15,315 nucleotides of DNA from JAAXZI01 sp045863575 (GTDB lineage Bacteria; Planctomycetota; Phycisphaerae; UBA1845; PWPN01). The DNA is taken from the NCBI GenBank assembly GCA_045863575.1, contig BTUC01000157.1:1-15315 (forward strand), in the 5' to 3' direction. The position numbers and the translations under genes are program-made. Shown here piece after piece: positions 1-5,158 of the stretch (the first letter of the stretch is position 1; every line of letters starts with the position of its first letter). The notes beneath the pieces were generated by a model. It searched no databases and was not told where the DNA came from. It saw only the letters and a program-made list of their open reading frames with translations.

Positions 1-429
1 GGTGTTGACTCCGAGCGAAAAGTCAGCCTCCTGGGTGAGGCCCGCGACCTGGCAATGAGCCTGCGGACCGATCCGCTGATGAACAACCAGAACCGGGAAA
101 TGCTGGACCGCCTGCTTGTGCAGTTCGACGCTTCCGAGTCACTCACCCACAAGGGCGGCATAGCGAGCGCCGAAGCAGGCGTGAGTGATGCGACGGCCAA
201 GCTGGCACAAGCCGACATCGCCGCAAAGGGACGCGAAGCGGCCGAAGCGATGGGCACGCTTAAGGCCGTAATGAATGAGCTTGGCCGGGTAGCTCGCGAC
301 ACCAGCAGGCAGATCGCGACACTGGGGCAGTCCGCGACATCGGGCTCTGGCACGGCTGGCCAGATCATGGGGGCGGGGGCAAACCTGGCACTTCAGACGG
401 GCTTAAAAATGCTGACGGGAGGCATCTAG
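1..429 (+). CDS. Hypothetical helical protein of the mobile element, 5'-partial
   Basis: The reading frame is open to the left edge, so the true start lies outside the window; an internal ATG at 55 is possible but has no clear ribosome binding site. The visible 142 residues are rich in Ala, Glu, Asp and Lys and look mostly helical, probably coiled (about residues 50-105). They end in a Gly/Ala/Leu-rich, mildly hydrophobic tail. I see no catalytic motif and do not recognise the family. The stop is followed after one base by the next start codon, so it is almost certainly cotranscribed with the membrane protein downstream. A structural or membrane-associated role in the element is possible but unsupported. 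Confidence 0.6.
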   Translation, partial: GVDSERKVSLLGEARDLAMSLRTDPLMNNQNREMLDRLLVQFDASESLTHKGGIASAEAGVSDATAKLAQADIAAKGREAAEAMGTLKAVMNELGRVARDTSRQIATLGQSATSGSGTAGQIMGAGANLALQTGLKMLTGGI

Positions 430-430
430 A

Positions 431-907
431 ATGGCGATCGGGCCTATCGCGCTCGTTCTGCTTGTGCTCATCGCCGCACTGGTCGGCGGTGTTGCCGGCC
501 AGAAGCTGACTGCACGTCTCCGACCGGACGTGTTGCAGGCGGGTTCCGTGGTGACCTCGCGACTGGCGGTCACCGACCAGGCGGGCCGGGGACGGGCCCT
601 TGTGGCCTGCCATGATGACACCGGCTCTGTTGCCGTGATGCTGATGGATCGGCTTGGCCGGACACGCCTGGGGTTGACGGCGGGGGCGGAAGGCGAAGCG
701 AATGTCGTGTTCTGTGACGCTGGCGGCTCTCCCCTCGTGGATCTGGGCGCTGGGGCAGATGGCCGGGCGGCCCTGATGCTCTTCGACCGGCAGGCGGGGG
801 TGTTGCGGATCGGGATCAATGTGGCCGATGGAGCGGCTCGGCTGGCCGTGTTCAGACCCGACGGAAAGGCAGCATGGGTCCAGTATTCCGGTGGAGCCTC
901 AGCGTGA
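431..907 (+). CDS. Membrane-anchored beta-repeat protein, unknown function
   Basis: 158 residues. ATG at 431 has a good ribosome binding site (GGGAGG at 417-422) and follows the previous stop by one base. Residues 4-23 form one hydrophobic segment, a signal anchor or uncleaved signal peptide. The remainder is built from five consecutive units of about 23 residues (44-66, 67-89, 90-112, 113-135, 136-155). Each has the pattern hydrophobic strand, Asp or Arg, Gly turn, strand, DG or EG turn, as in the LxDxxGxxR...DG repeats found in many bacterial hypothetical proteins. This predicts a small beta-solenoid or propeller-like domain outside the cytoplasm. No enzymatic residues are evident. Its place in an integrative element suggests surface or host-interaction cargo, but that is inference. 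Confidence 0.7.
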   Translation: MAIGPIALVLLVLIAALVGGVAGQKLTARLRPDVLQAGSVVTSRLAVTDQAGRGRALVACHDDTGSVAVMLMDRLGRTRLGLTAGAEGEANVVFCDAGGSPLVDLGAGADGRAALMLFDRQAGVLRIGINVADGAARLAVFRPDGKAAWVQYSGGASA

Positions 908-1314
908 GCTCAATGCAGAATCCATCGTCTGTGGAGGTGAACGTCTTCTTCTCAGTCGAGCCGTGGGGGGCATGTTGGTTCCTGGCTGGAATCATAACGG
1001 AGCAGGCCCGACAGAAGGGGGACTCCCGGGTGATTCTTCAGCTGTTGAGGCTGACGGCGGACATAGCCCTGGCGGTAGACCGTGTGCCCCAGGTCCGCAA
1101 ACCCATTGAGGCTTCTCCGGCGATCATAAGGGCTCGTGAGCGGCAGTGCGCAGCCCTGAGGAGTGGCGATCTTCGCAGGGCAACAGCGGCGCTTCAGGAA
1201 CTCTGGTCACTGGTTGTGGGTCATCCGGAGAACCGACTCCACCAGCCAACGGCGAGCCAGCATCCCGGGGAGGCAAGTACGCAGGTCAGCGACCCTGGTG
1301 GTTGCGCAAAGTAA
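904..1314 (+). CDS. Hypothetical protein translationally coupled to the beta-repeat protein
   Basis: 136 residues from GTG at 904, which overlaps the preceding TGA as GTGA. A GGTGGAG ribosome binding site lies at about 891-897; ATG 913 is an alternative start. The N-terminal third contains a Trp/Phe-rich segment (VEPWGACWFLAGII) too short and polar to be a confident membrane span. The middle is a predicted run of helices rich in Arg, Ala and Leu, and the C-terminal 30 residues are low-complexity and polar. I do not recognise the family. The overlap with its neighbour and the short spacing to the next gene place it in one transcription unit with 1-1781. Confidence 0.55.
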   Translation: MSSMQNPSSVEVNVFFSVEPWGACWFLAGIITEQARQKGDSRVILQLLRLTADIALAVDRVPQVRKPIEASPAIIRARERQCAALRSGDLRRATAALQELWSLVVGHPENRLHQPTASQHPGEASTQVSDPGGCAK

Positions 1315-1328
1315 GGAAGGAGTTCGCA

Positions 1329-1781
1329 ATGCAAGCCGTTCGAAACGGTGAGAAACGGTTAAACCACGACGGAGCCGGGCGATTCACTCCTGGCAACCAA
1401 GCCGCACGAGGTGCGCGGCATGCGTCCGCGGTTGCTGGCCTCAGGCGTGCATTCGTTGAAGCAATCACTGTCGAAGACATGCAGCGGATCGCCCGGGCAC
1501 TGGTTGAAAAGGCGGCCGCGGGTGACGTCAAGGCTGCCGAGAAGCTCCTGGCTTTCTGCCTTGGACGTCCGGACGCGACTACATGGACCGCTGACAACCT
1601 ATCGCAGGCCGAGCAGAAGGAGGCGGACGCAGGCATCCCTCCATGGTCAAGAACGCCGGATGCGATCCTTGAGCACGTTGGGGTTCGTGCTGGGTACACC
1701 GCGGCCGGTCATGACCAATTCGATGCGGCGGACCCACGGCCCCGGCGGTCGGCTCGCCAGAAGGTCGCGGCACTGGCCTGA
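1329..1781 (+). CDS. DUF5681-like small protein
   Basis: 150 residues. ATG at 1329 is chosen because GGAAGGAG (1315-1322) lies 6 bases upstream; the frame is open further up, but that part overlaps the previous gene. The N-terminus carries the GRFTPGNQAARG signature. It is followed by a helical segment (LRRAFVEAITVEDMQRIARA) and GDVKAAEKLLAFCLGRP, about residues 20-85. This arrangement (G-R-F-x-x-G-N, then helices ending in K/R-L-L-x-x-x-L-G-R/K-P) matches DUF5681-type proteins, which are common in planctomycetes and in prophage or integrated regions. Some relatives sit near terminase genes, so a DNA-packaging or DNA-binding role is conceivable. The C-terminal 60 residues are polar and unrecognised. 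It is the last gene of the leftmost cluster. Confidence 0.65.
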   Translation: MQAVRNGEKRLNHDGAGRFTPGNQAARGARHASAVAGLRRAFVEAITVEDMQRIARALVEKAAAGDVKAAEKLLAFCLGRPDATTWTADNLSQAEQKEADAGIPPWSRTPDAILEHVGVRAGYTAAGHDQFDAADPRPRRSARQKVAALA

Positions 1782-1873
1782 GGCGCGATTTCAAGCCAGT
1801 TTAAGCTGGTTTCGAGGGGATTGTGCGCGACTTCTGCGGCCTTTCCTCCCGGAAAAAGGGCTGCCGTCAGGTT

Positions 1874-1898
1874 CCAGAGGGCCCCAAAAGGCCTCTGG
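1874..1898 (+). terminator. Hairpin after gene cluster 1, possible terminator
   Basis: CCAGAGG at 1874-1880 pairs with CCTCTGG at 1892-1898, with further partial GC pairing at the base of an A-containing loop. It lies about 95 bp after the stop at 1781. No T-tract follows, so it is not a classical intrinsic terminator. It could stabilise the 3' end or be incidental in GC-rich DNA. Confidence 0.25.
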
Positions 1899-2062
1899 CA
1901 GCGAATCTGGGGGGTCTCGACAGAATCAGAGTCTTGCTGGAGCGTCAGGAACTACGCGCGCGTGCGTGCGATCACGAGAGAACCACCATGCCGGGTGAGG
2001 CGGCAGCACGTAATTGATGACCGAATGGCCAGTGTTGCTGGCCGTTACAGATTGACCGGGAC

Positions 2063-2088
2063 GCGAGCAAGTCGGCCAACTTGCTCGC
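2063..2088. promoter_or_regulatory. Perfect 10-bp inverted repeat upstream of HTH gene
   Basis: GCGAGCAAGT (2063-2072) and ACTTGCTCGC (2079-2088) form a perfect dyad around a 6-base centre. The right arm ends 18 bases before ATG 2107, so as RNA it would be a stable hairpin just ahead of the ribosome binding site. As DNA it is a good-sized operator. The downstream gene encodes a helix-turn-helix protein, so autoregulation is an attractive inference. Confidence 0.5.
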
Positions 2089-2106
2089 AAGCGGCCTGGC
2101 GGGAGG

Positions 2107-2769
2107 ATGGTTCCGCCTTCCATCCAACCGCCCGGCCGGCCCGGCAGAAAGGCGGAAACCTTGCTCGATACCCTTCTGGAAGCCCTCGCGGCTCGAGACC
2201 TCTGGCTCATTGACGATCTGCCCGAAGCATGCACCGAGAGCGCTCTCCGGGCACTGGACGGGCAAGGCCACATCGAAGCCATTCGGACCGATCTGCACCC
2301 ACTGCACCGGTTCAGCGGATGGTTCTCTCCGTCGAAGACCTCCGGCAATGAAGGCCGGTGGGCAACGCTCCTCAGTCTCTGGGGCCGGCAGGCAGTGCGG
2401 CTTCGGGTAACCGAGGCAGGACGGGCGGCCCTGGCACTCCGGCAACTCGCGGGGCCGGCGCATGCGAAAGCCAAGCCCGGACATCGCATGAGCCGGGAGG
2501 AAGCGAACGTGCTTGCTCGCGAGTTCCTGGAGGCCAGCCCCAACGCCACAGCCCGCGAGCTGGCGGCGGCCCTGGGGTGTTCGGCGTCTCGGGCCGTGAA
2601 GCTGCCGGCCTGGGTGGCTGTCTCGGGGGAACGAAAGAAGGGCCGGGTGCCGAAAGCTGAGGCCGTCAGTCTTACCGATGGTCTGCTGGCAACCTTGAGC
2701 GCGGAGCAGCAGGCCGACGACAAGGCCGATTCCTGCAAGAGGGGGCCTCGCGTCCGTCGGCGCTTTTAG
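2107..2769 (+). CDS. Helix-turn-helix protein of the mobile element
   Basis: 220 residues. ATG 2107 is the first start after an in-frame stop at 2053, but GGGAGG (2101-2106) abuts it, so the spacing is poor; TTG 2161 is an alternative. Residues about 20-115 hold a winged-helix-like region, with a helix pattern, then HRFSGWFSPSK and a strand containing VRLRVTEAGRAAL. Residues about 138-165 (ANVLAREFLEASPNATAREL then AAALGCSASRAVKLPAW) form a clear helix-turn-helix followed by a conserved-looking W. After this comes a basic K-K-G-R-x-P-K-A segment with VSLTDGLLATL and AEQQADDKAD. I associate that C-terminal block with a small-protein family seen repeatedly in planctomycete genomes; this is recollection, not a search. 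A DNA-binding regulator of the element is the likeliest role. Confidence 0.6.
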   Translation: MVPPSIQPPGRPGRKAETLLDTLLEALAARDLWLIDDLPEACTESALRALDGQGHIEAIRTDLHPLHRFSGWFSPSKTSGNEGRWATLLSLWGRQAVRLRVTEAGRAALALRQLAGPAHAKAKPGHRMSREEANVLAREFLEASPNATARELAAALGCSASRAVKLPAWVAVSGERKKGRVPKAEAVSLTDGLLATLSAEQQADDKADSCKRGPRVRRRF

Positions 2770-3066
2770 CTGATCTCGTTCCCGATCTCGTTGCCGGGGC
2801 CGATCTCACTATCAACCGGTCGGTCACACACTGAACACCATTACCGCGGCCCGCCGGATCGGCGGGGCCGATTCTGAGAGGCCGAACACAACGGCCGCCC
2901 CTCGAGGCACTCCACACCTCCCGCCTGGCTGTTCACGGCTTTGTTCACGGCTTGTTCATGAACAGCGAGACCCCTCGCGAGCCTCATTTCTGCCCTGTCC
3001 GCTGGGTTTTTCAGCCTGAAACGCTCTTCCTCGCGTGAACAGCCGGCTAATGGTGAGGAGGCTCAC
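2770..3066. promoter_or_regulatory. Repeat-rich control region upstream of replication genes
   Basis: 297 bp without a gene. It holds GATCTC three times (2772, 2784, 2802; the first two as GATCTCGTT, 12 bp apart). TGTTCAC-type repeats follow: GTTCAC at 2931 and 2943 (12 bp apart), then TGTTCATGAACA, a perfect 12-bp palindrome at 2953-2964, and an inverted copy GTGAACAGCC at 3035-3044 matching GGCTGTTCAC at 2927-2936. A further palindrome, TTTCAG-C-CTGAAA, lies at 3009-3021. The layout suits operator or iteron-type protein binding. No confident -35/-10 pair is visible. Confidence 0.5.
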
Positions 3067-3306
3067 ATGATGGCAACTGCCGTTCCGCAACTCATCACGC
3101 CGGGGGTGATCGCCCAGAGGTTGGGCGAGCCACTTCACCGCGTACTGAACGTGCTGGCCACGAGGCCGCACATCCGGCCGGCCGCAAGGGCCGGAACGCT
3201 TCGGCTCTACTCAGACGAGGCCGTCTCCATGGTTCGGTATGAGCTGAACCTGATTGATGCTCGCAGGACCCGGCAGGGCGACGTGGGAGGCAACACCCGG
3301 CCATGA
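3067..3306 (+). CDS. Small MerR/excisionase-type DNA-binding protein
   Basis: 79 residues. ATG 3067 has GAGGAG (3055-3060) 6 bases upstream. Residues 8-65 read as a MerR-like winged helix-turn-helix: ITPGVIAQRLGEPLHRVLNV as the helix-turn-helix, then a basic wing (RPAARAGTLRLYSDEAV) with the Y-x-x-E-A-V ending typical of this fold. The whole protein is one domain, so it is likely an excisionase/AlpA-type regulator or a replication accessory factor rather than an effector-sensing MerR. Its stop overlaps the next start as ATGA, showing translational coupling to the replication initiator. The repeats upstream are candidate binding sites. Confidence 0.65.
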   Translation: MMATAVPQLITPGVIAQRLGEPLHRVLNVLATRPHIRPAARAGTLRLYSDEAVSMVRYELNLIDARRTRQGDVGGNTRP

Positions 3307-4223
3307 GCGACCGTTCGGACCGATTCGTCAAGCTCCCCCTTTTCTTGCTCGCGAGGTCCGATCTCACAGCGACGGCCAAGGTGGTCTACGCGGTGATCTC
3401 CGATCGGATCGGAACAAACGCCTCGACATGGGCCGGGGTCCGGCGGCTGGCGGCTGACGTCGGCATGGACCCGAAGGCTGTTCTTCGTGCGATCGCGGCC
3501 CTGGAGTCCCTGGGGCTGCTCGAAGTGGACCGCCGCGGCTCCGGACGGAGTTCACATTATCGGGTCAAAAGCGTCCCCGAAACGCCAGCGCTCCCGAAAC
3601 GCCAGCGCTCCCGACATGACAACACCGGTGTTGGCGAATCGCCCACGCAAGCGCTGGCGAATCGCCCACATAACCAGACAGACCCATATAACCAGACTCA
3701 ATCTATTGCTCGTGATGGCCTGGCTGATGGTCTGTTCCCCGATGCGTCCAACCCCGAGCCCGCGAAGCTCTCCCCTCGCTCCCGTCCCCGGTGGAGCGAT
3801 GCCGACCTGGAGCGGATCTACCAAGCGTATCCCCGGCACGTCGGCAAGCTGAAGGCACAGCAGGCCATCGGCAAGGCCCTGGACCGGATAGCCCGATCGG
3901 CCGAAGCGCCGGCTGATCCGGCGGCCTGGCTCATCGCCAGAGTTCAGAAGTTCGCTGAGTCCCCGGCCGGGCAGGCTGGGGAGTACACACCCCATCCCTC
4001 AACCTGGTTCAACCAAGGAAGGTATGACGATGACCCAACGCAATGGAACCGCGGCAATGATCCGCGGACGGCAGGCAGCGGCACGCGAACCAACCCGGCT
4101 CGGGTCGATGCTCCAGAAAGCAAGTACGCCCGCATGCGCTACCGGTCTAGTGCCTCTTCAAACCCTCCGGCCCGGAACCCCACGGGTACGGCCGGCGCTG
4201 ACCCGCGAGCGGGATCTGATTGA
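3303..4223 (+). CDS. Phage-type replication initiator with HTH_36-like domain
   Basis: 306 residues, ATG overlapping the previous stop. Residues about 1-95 form a winged helix-turn-helix of the HTH_36/replisome-organizer type: VKLPLFLLARSDLTATAKVV, then RLAADVGMDPKAVLRAIAAL, then LGLLEVDRRGSGRSSHYRV as the wing. Residues about 95-155 are a low-complexity linker encoded by tandem repeats. Residues about 160-245 match the C-terminal domain of phage replication proteins: WSDADLERIYQAYPRHVGK, AWLIARVQKF and HPSTWFNQGRYDDDPTQWNR. Initiator followed by DnaC-like loader mirrors lambda O and P. The protein should bind the element's origin and recruit the loader and host DnaB. The final 60 or so residues overlap the next gene in another frame and are low-complexity, so the tail may be poorly conserved. 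Confidence 0.75.
   Translation: MSDRSDRFVKLPLFLLARSDLTATAKVVYAVISDRIGTNASTWAGVRRLAADVGMDPKAVLRAIAALESLGLLEVDRRGSGRSSHYRVKSVPETPALPKRQRSRHDNTGVGESPTQALANRPHNQTDPYNQTQSIARDGLADGLFPDASNPEPAKLSPRSRPRWSDADLERIYQAYPRHVGKLKAQQAIGKALDRIARSAEAPADPAAWLIARVQKFAESPAGQAGEYTPHPSTWFNQGRYDDDPTQWNRGNDPRTAGSGTRTNPARVDAPESKYARMRYRSSASSNPPARNPTGTAGADPRAGSD
3576..3705. repeat. Iteron-like repeat cluster inside the initiator gene, candidate origin
   Basis: In order: two tandem 17-bp copies of CCCGAAACGCCAGCGCT (3576-3592 and 3593-3609) plus a partial third. Next is a perfect 14-bp palindrome CAACACCGGTGTTG (3620-3633). Then come two copies of TGGCGAATCGCCCAC (3632-3646, 3655-3669), and two near-identical 15-mers ending ATAACCAGAC (3665-3679, 3683-3697; one mismatch, 18 bp apart). 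The core CGCCAGCGCT of the 17-mer recurs inverted at 3650-3659. The stretch from about 3668 to 3710 is clearly less GC-rich than its surroundings. Iterons, dyad and AT-richer DNA inside an initiator gene are the arrangement of lambda ori within gene O; function here is inference. Confidence 0.5.
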
Positions 4224-4728
4224 CCCCGAGCTGCGCCAGACGATCCGGGATCTGTGCGAGGCCAAGGCACGCTGGCCCCTCATGCTGACGGGGCCGGCCG
4301 GCACGGGGAAGACGCGGGCGGTCCTGTGCCTGGTCGATGCGGTGCGGGAGTCGCAATACTTCGTGATGGCGGATCTATGCCGCGAGCTGATCCGCCTGGA
4401 CCGGGAAGAGGTTTACTTCCCTGGGGCGCGTGGCGGCAGAAAGTACCCCGAGCATGTCTGGGAGGAAATCGAGCGGGCCAAGCTGATCGTCCTGGATGAA
4501 ATCGGCTCACGCCAGCAGGTGAGCGACTTCCATTACGAGACGCTGAAGCGCGTGATTGACGCTCGCGAAGATCGGCCCTTCGTGGCCATCAGCAACCTGT
4601 CACTGGGCGAGCTGGCCAAGGTCTACGATGACCGGATCGCTTCCCGCCTGGCTGCCGGAACCCTGTTCGTCCTGGACGGGGAGGATCGGCGCATCAGCAA
4701 CGCGGGCGATGAGGAGGTGTGCGGGTGA
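4030..4728 (+). CDS. DnaC/IstB-like ATPase, helicase loader
   Basis: 232 residues from ATG 4030, which has GGAAGG (4017-4022) 7 bases upstream; ATG 4024 in the same frame is too close to it. The Walker A motif GPAGTGKT is at residues 88-95 (Lys 94), Walker B LIVLDEIG has Asp 156 and Glu 157, the sensor I-like segment is VAISNLS, and DRIASRL carries the expected arginine. This is the AAA+ fold of DnaC/lambda P-type loaders and IstB, which open DnaB for loading on DNA. The N-terminal 60 residues are low-complexity and lie over the end of the initiator gene in a different frame. Its position directly after an initiator, without a transposase, favours a helicase loader over IstB. Confidence 0.75.
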   Translation: MTQRNGTAAMIRGRQAAAREPTRLGSMLQKASTPACATGLVPLQTLRPGTPRVRPALTRERDLIDPELRQTIRDLCEAKARWPLMLTGPAGTGKTRAVLCLVDAVRESQYFVMADLCRELIRLDREEVYFPGARGGRKYPEHVWEEIERAKLIVLDEIGSRQQVSDFHYETLKRVIDAREDRPFVAISNLSLGELAKVYDDRIASRLAAGTLFVLDGEDRRISNAGDEEVCG

Positions 4729-4994
4729 GCAAGCTTGCGAGCGAAGCGTCTGAGGTCGAGACCAGCGGCACTCCCCGCCTGACTGACGTGAACCACGATC
4801 CGCTGTACGGCGCTGAGGCAGCGGCGGCCTACCTTGGCCTGGTCGGCGTCGTGAAACACCCCGCCCATGCAGTCCGGACCCTGTGTCGAAAGAGGCGGCT
4901 GCAATGCACCCGAGTAGCAGGCAAGGTGATGATCCGCCGGAGCTGGTTGGAGGCGTACATTGCCGAGAACAGCCGGCCCCTGCCGTCCAGGTGA
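4725..4994 (+). CDS. xis: Excisionase-like helix-turn-helix protein
   Basis: 89 residues from GTG 4725, which overlaps the loader's TGA as GTGA and has GGAGG (4713-4717) at 7 bases; GTG 4719 in the same frame is less well placed. Residues about 27-82 read DPLYGAEAAAAYLGL, then HAVRTLCRKRRLQCTRVAGK, then VMIRRSWLEAYI. This is the HTH_17/excisionase pattern: helix-turn-helix, basic turn, then the closing R-x-S-W-L-E-x-Y-I helix. It lies directly upstream of the integrase, so a recombination directionality factor is the natural reading. A transcriptional regulator is the alternative. The symbol is functional, not based on a named orthologue. Confidence 0.65.
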   Translation: MSKLASEASEVETSGTPRLTDVNHDPLYGAEAAAAYLGLVGVVKHPAHAVRTLCRKRRLQCTRVAGKVMIRRSWLEAYIAENSRPLPSR

Positions 4995-5046
4995 ACATGA
5001 AGATCCTTGGATTTTCGAGACGTGCCAAGTATGTTCGCCTGGAGGT

Positions 5047-5122
5047 GTTCCCATCGGGAGCGGAGCCTACACGGTTCCCATCCGGCCGGCAGCAGTCGCC
5101 CGGCTTCGCTCATCGGGAACCC
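5047..5122. repeat. Three GTTCCCATCGG-like repeats between xis and int
   Basis: Copies lie at 5047-5057 (GTTCCCATCGG) and 5074-5085 (GTTCCCATCCGG), with an inverted copy at 5111-5122 (CATCGGGAACCC). They fall in the 164-bp gap between the excisionase stop and the integrase start. Short repeats next to int could be accessory or arm-type sites for Int or Xis, or operator sites; three imperfect copies in GC-rich DNA could also be chance. Confidence 0.3.
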
Positions 5123-5158
5123 GGCGCTGCAGCGGCCAAGCCATCGGAGGATGACCAG

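Larger units (their letters stand above)
1782..2106. other. Non-coding gap with two hairpins
   Basis: About 325 bp between the DUF5681-like gene and the helix-turn-helix gene. I find no convincing gene on either strand. It contains an imperfect hairpin at 1874-1898 and a perfect 10-bp inverted repeat at 2063-2088 just before the next start; both are described separately. No clear -35/-10 pair stands out. Confidence 0.5.

Noticed and set aside
1926..2738. A 270-codon minus-strand frame, Arg/Ser/Ala-rich
   Set aside because: Composition is that of a shadow frame, with no domain pattern. The plus-strand gene at 2107-2769 has a clear helix-turn-helix.
4883..5158. N-terminal extension of the integrase up to ATG 4883
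   Set aside because: The extra 92 residues look like non-coding translation and overlap the excisionase gene. The strong ribosome binding site at 5145-5150 fixes the start at 5159.
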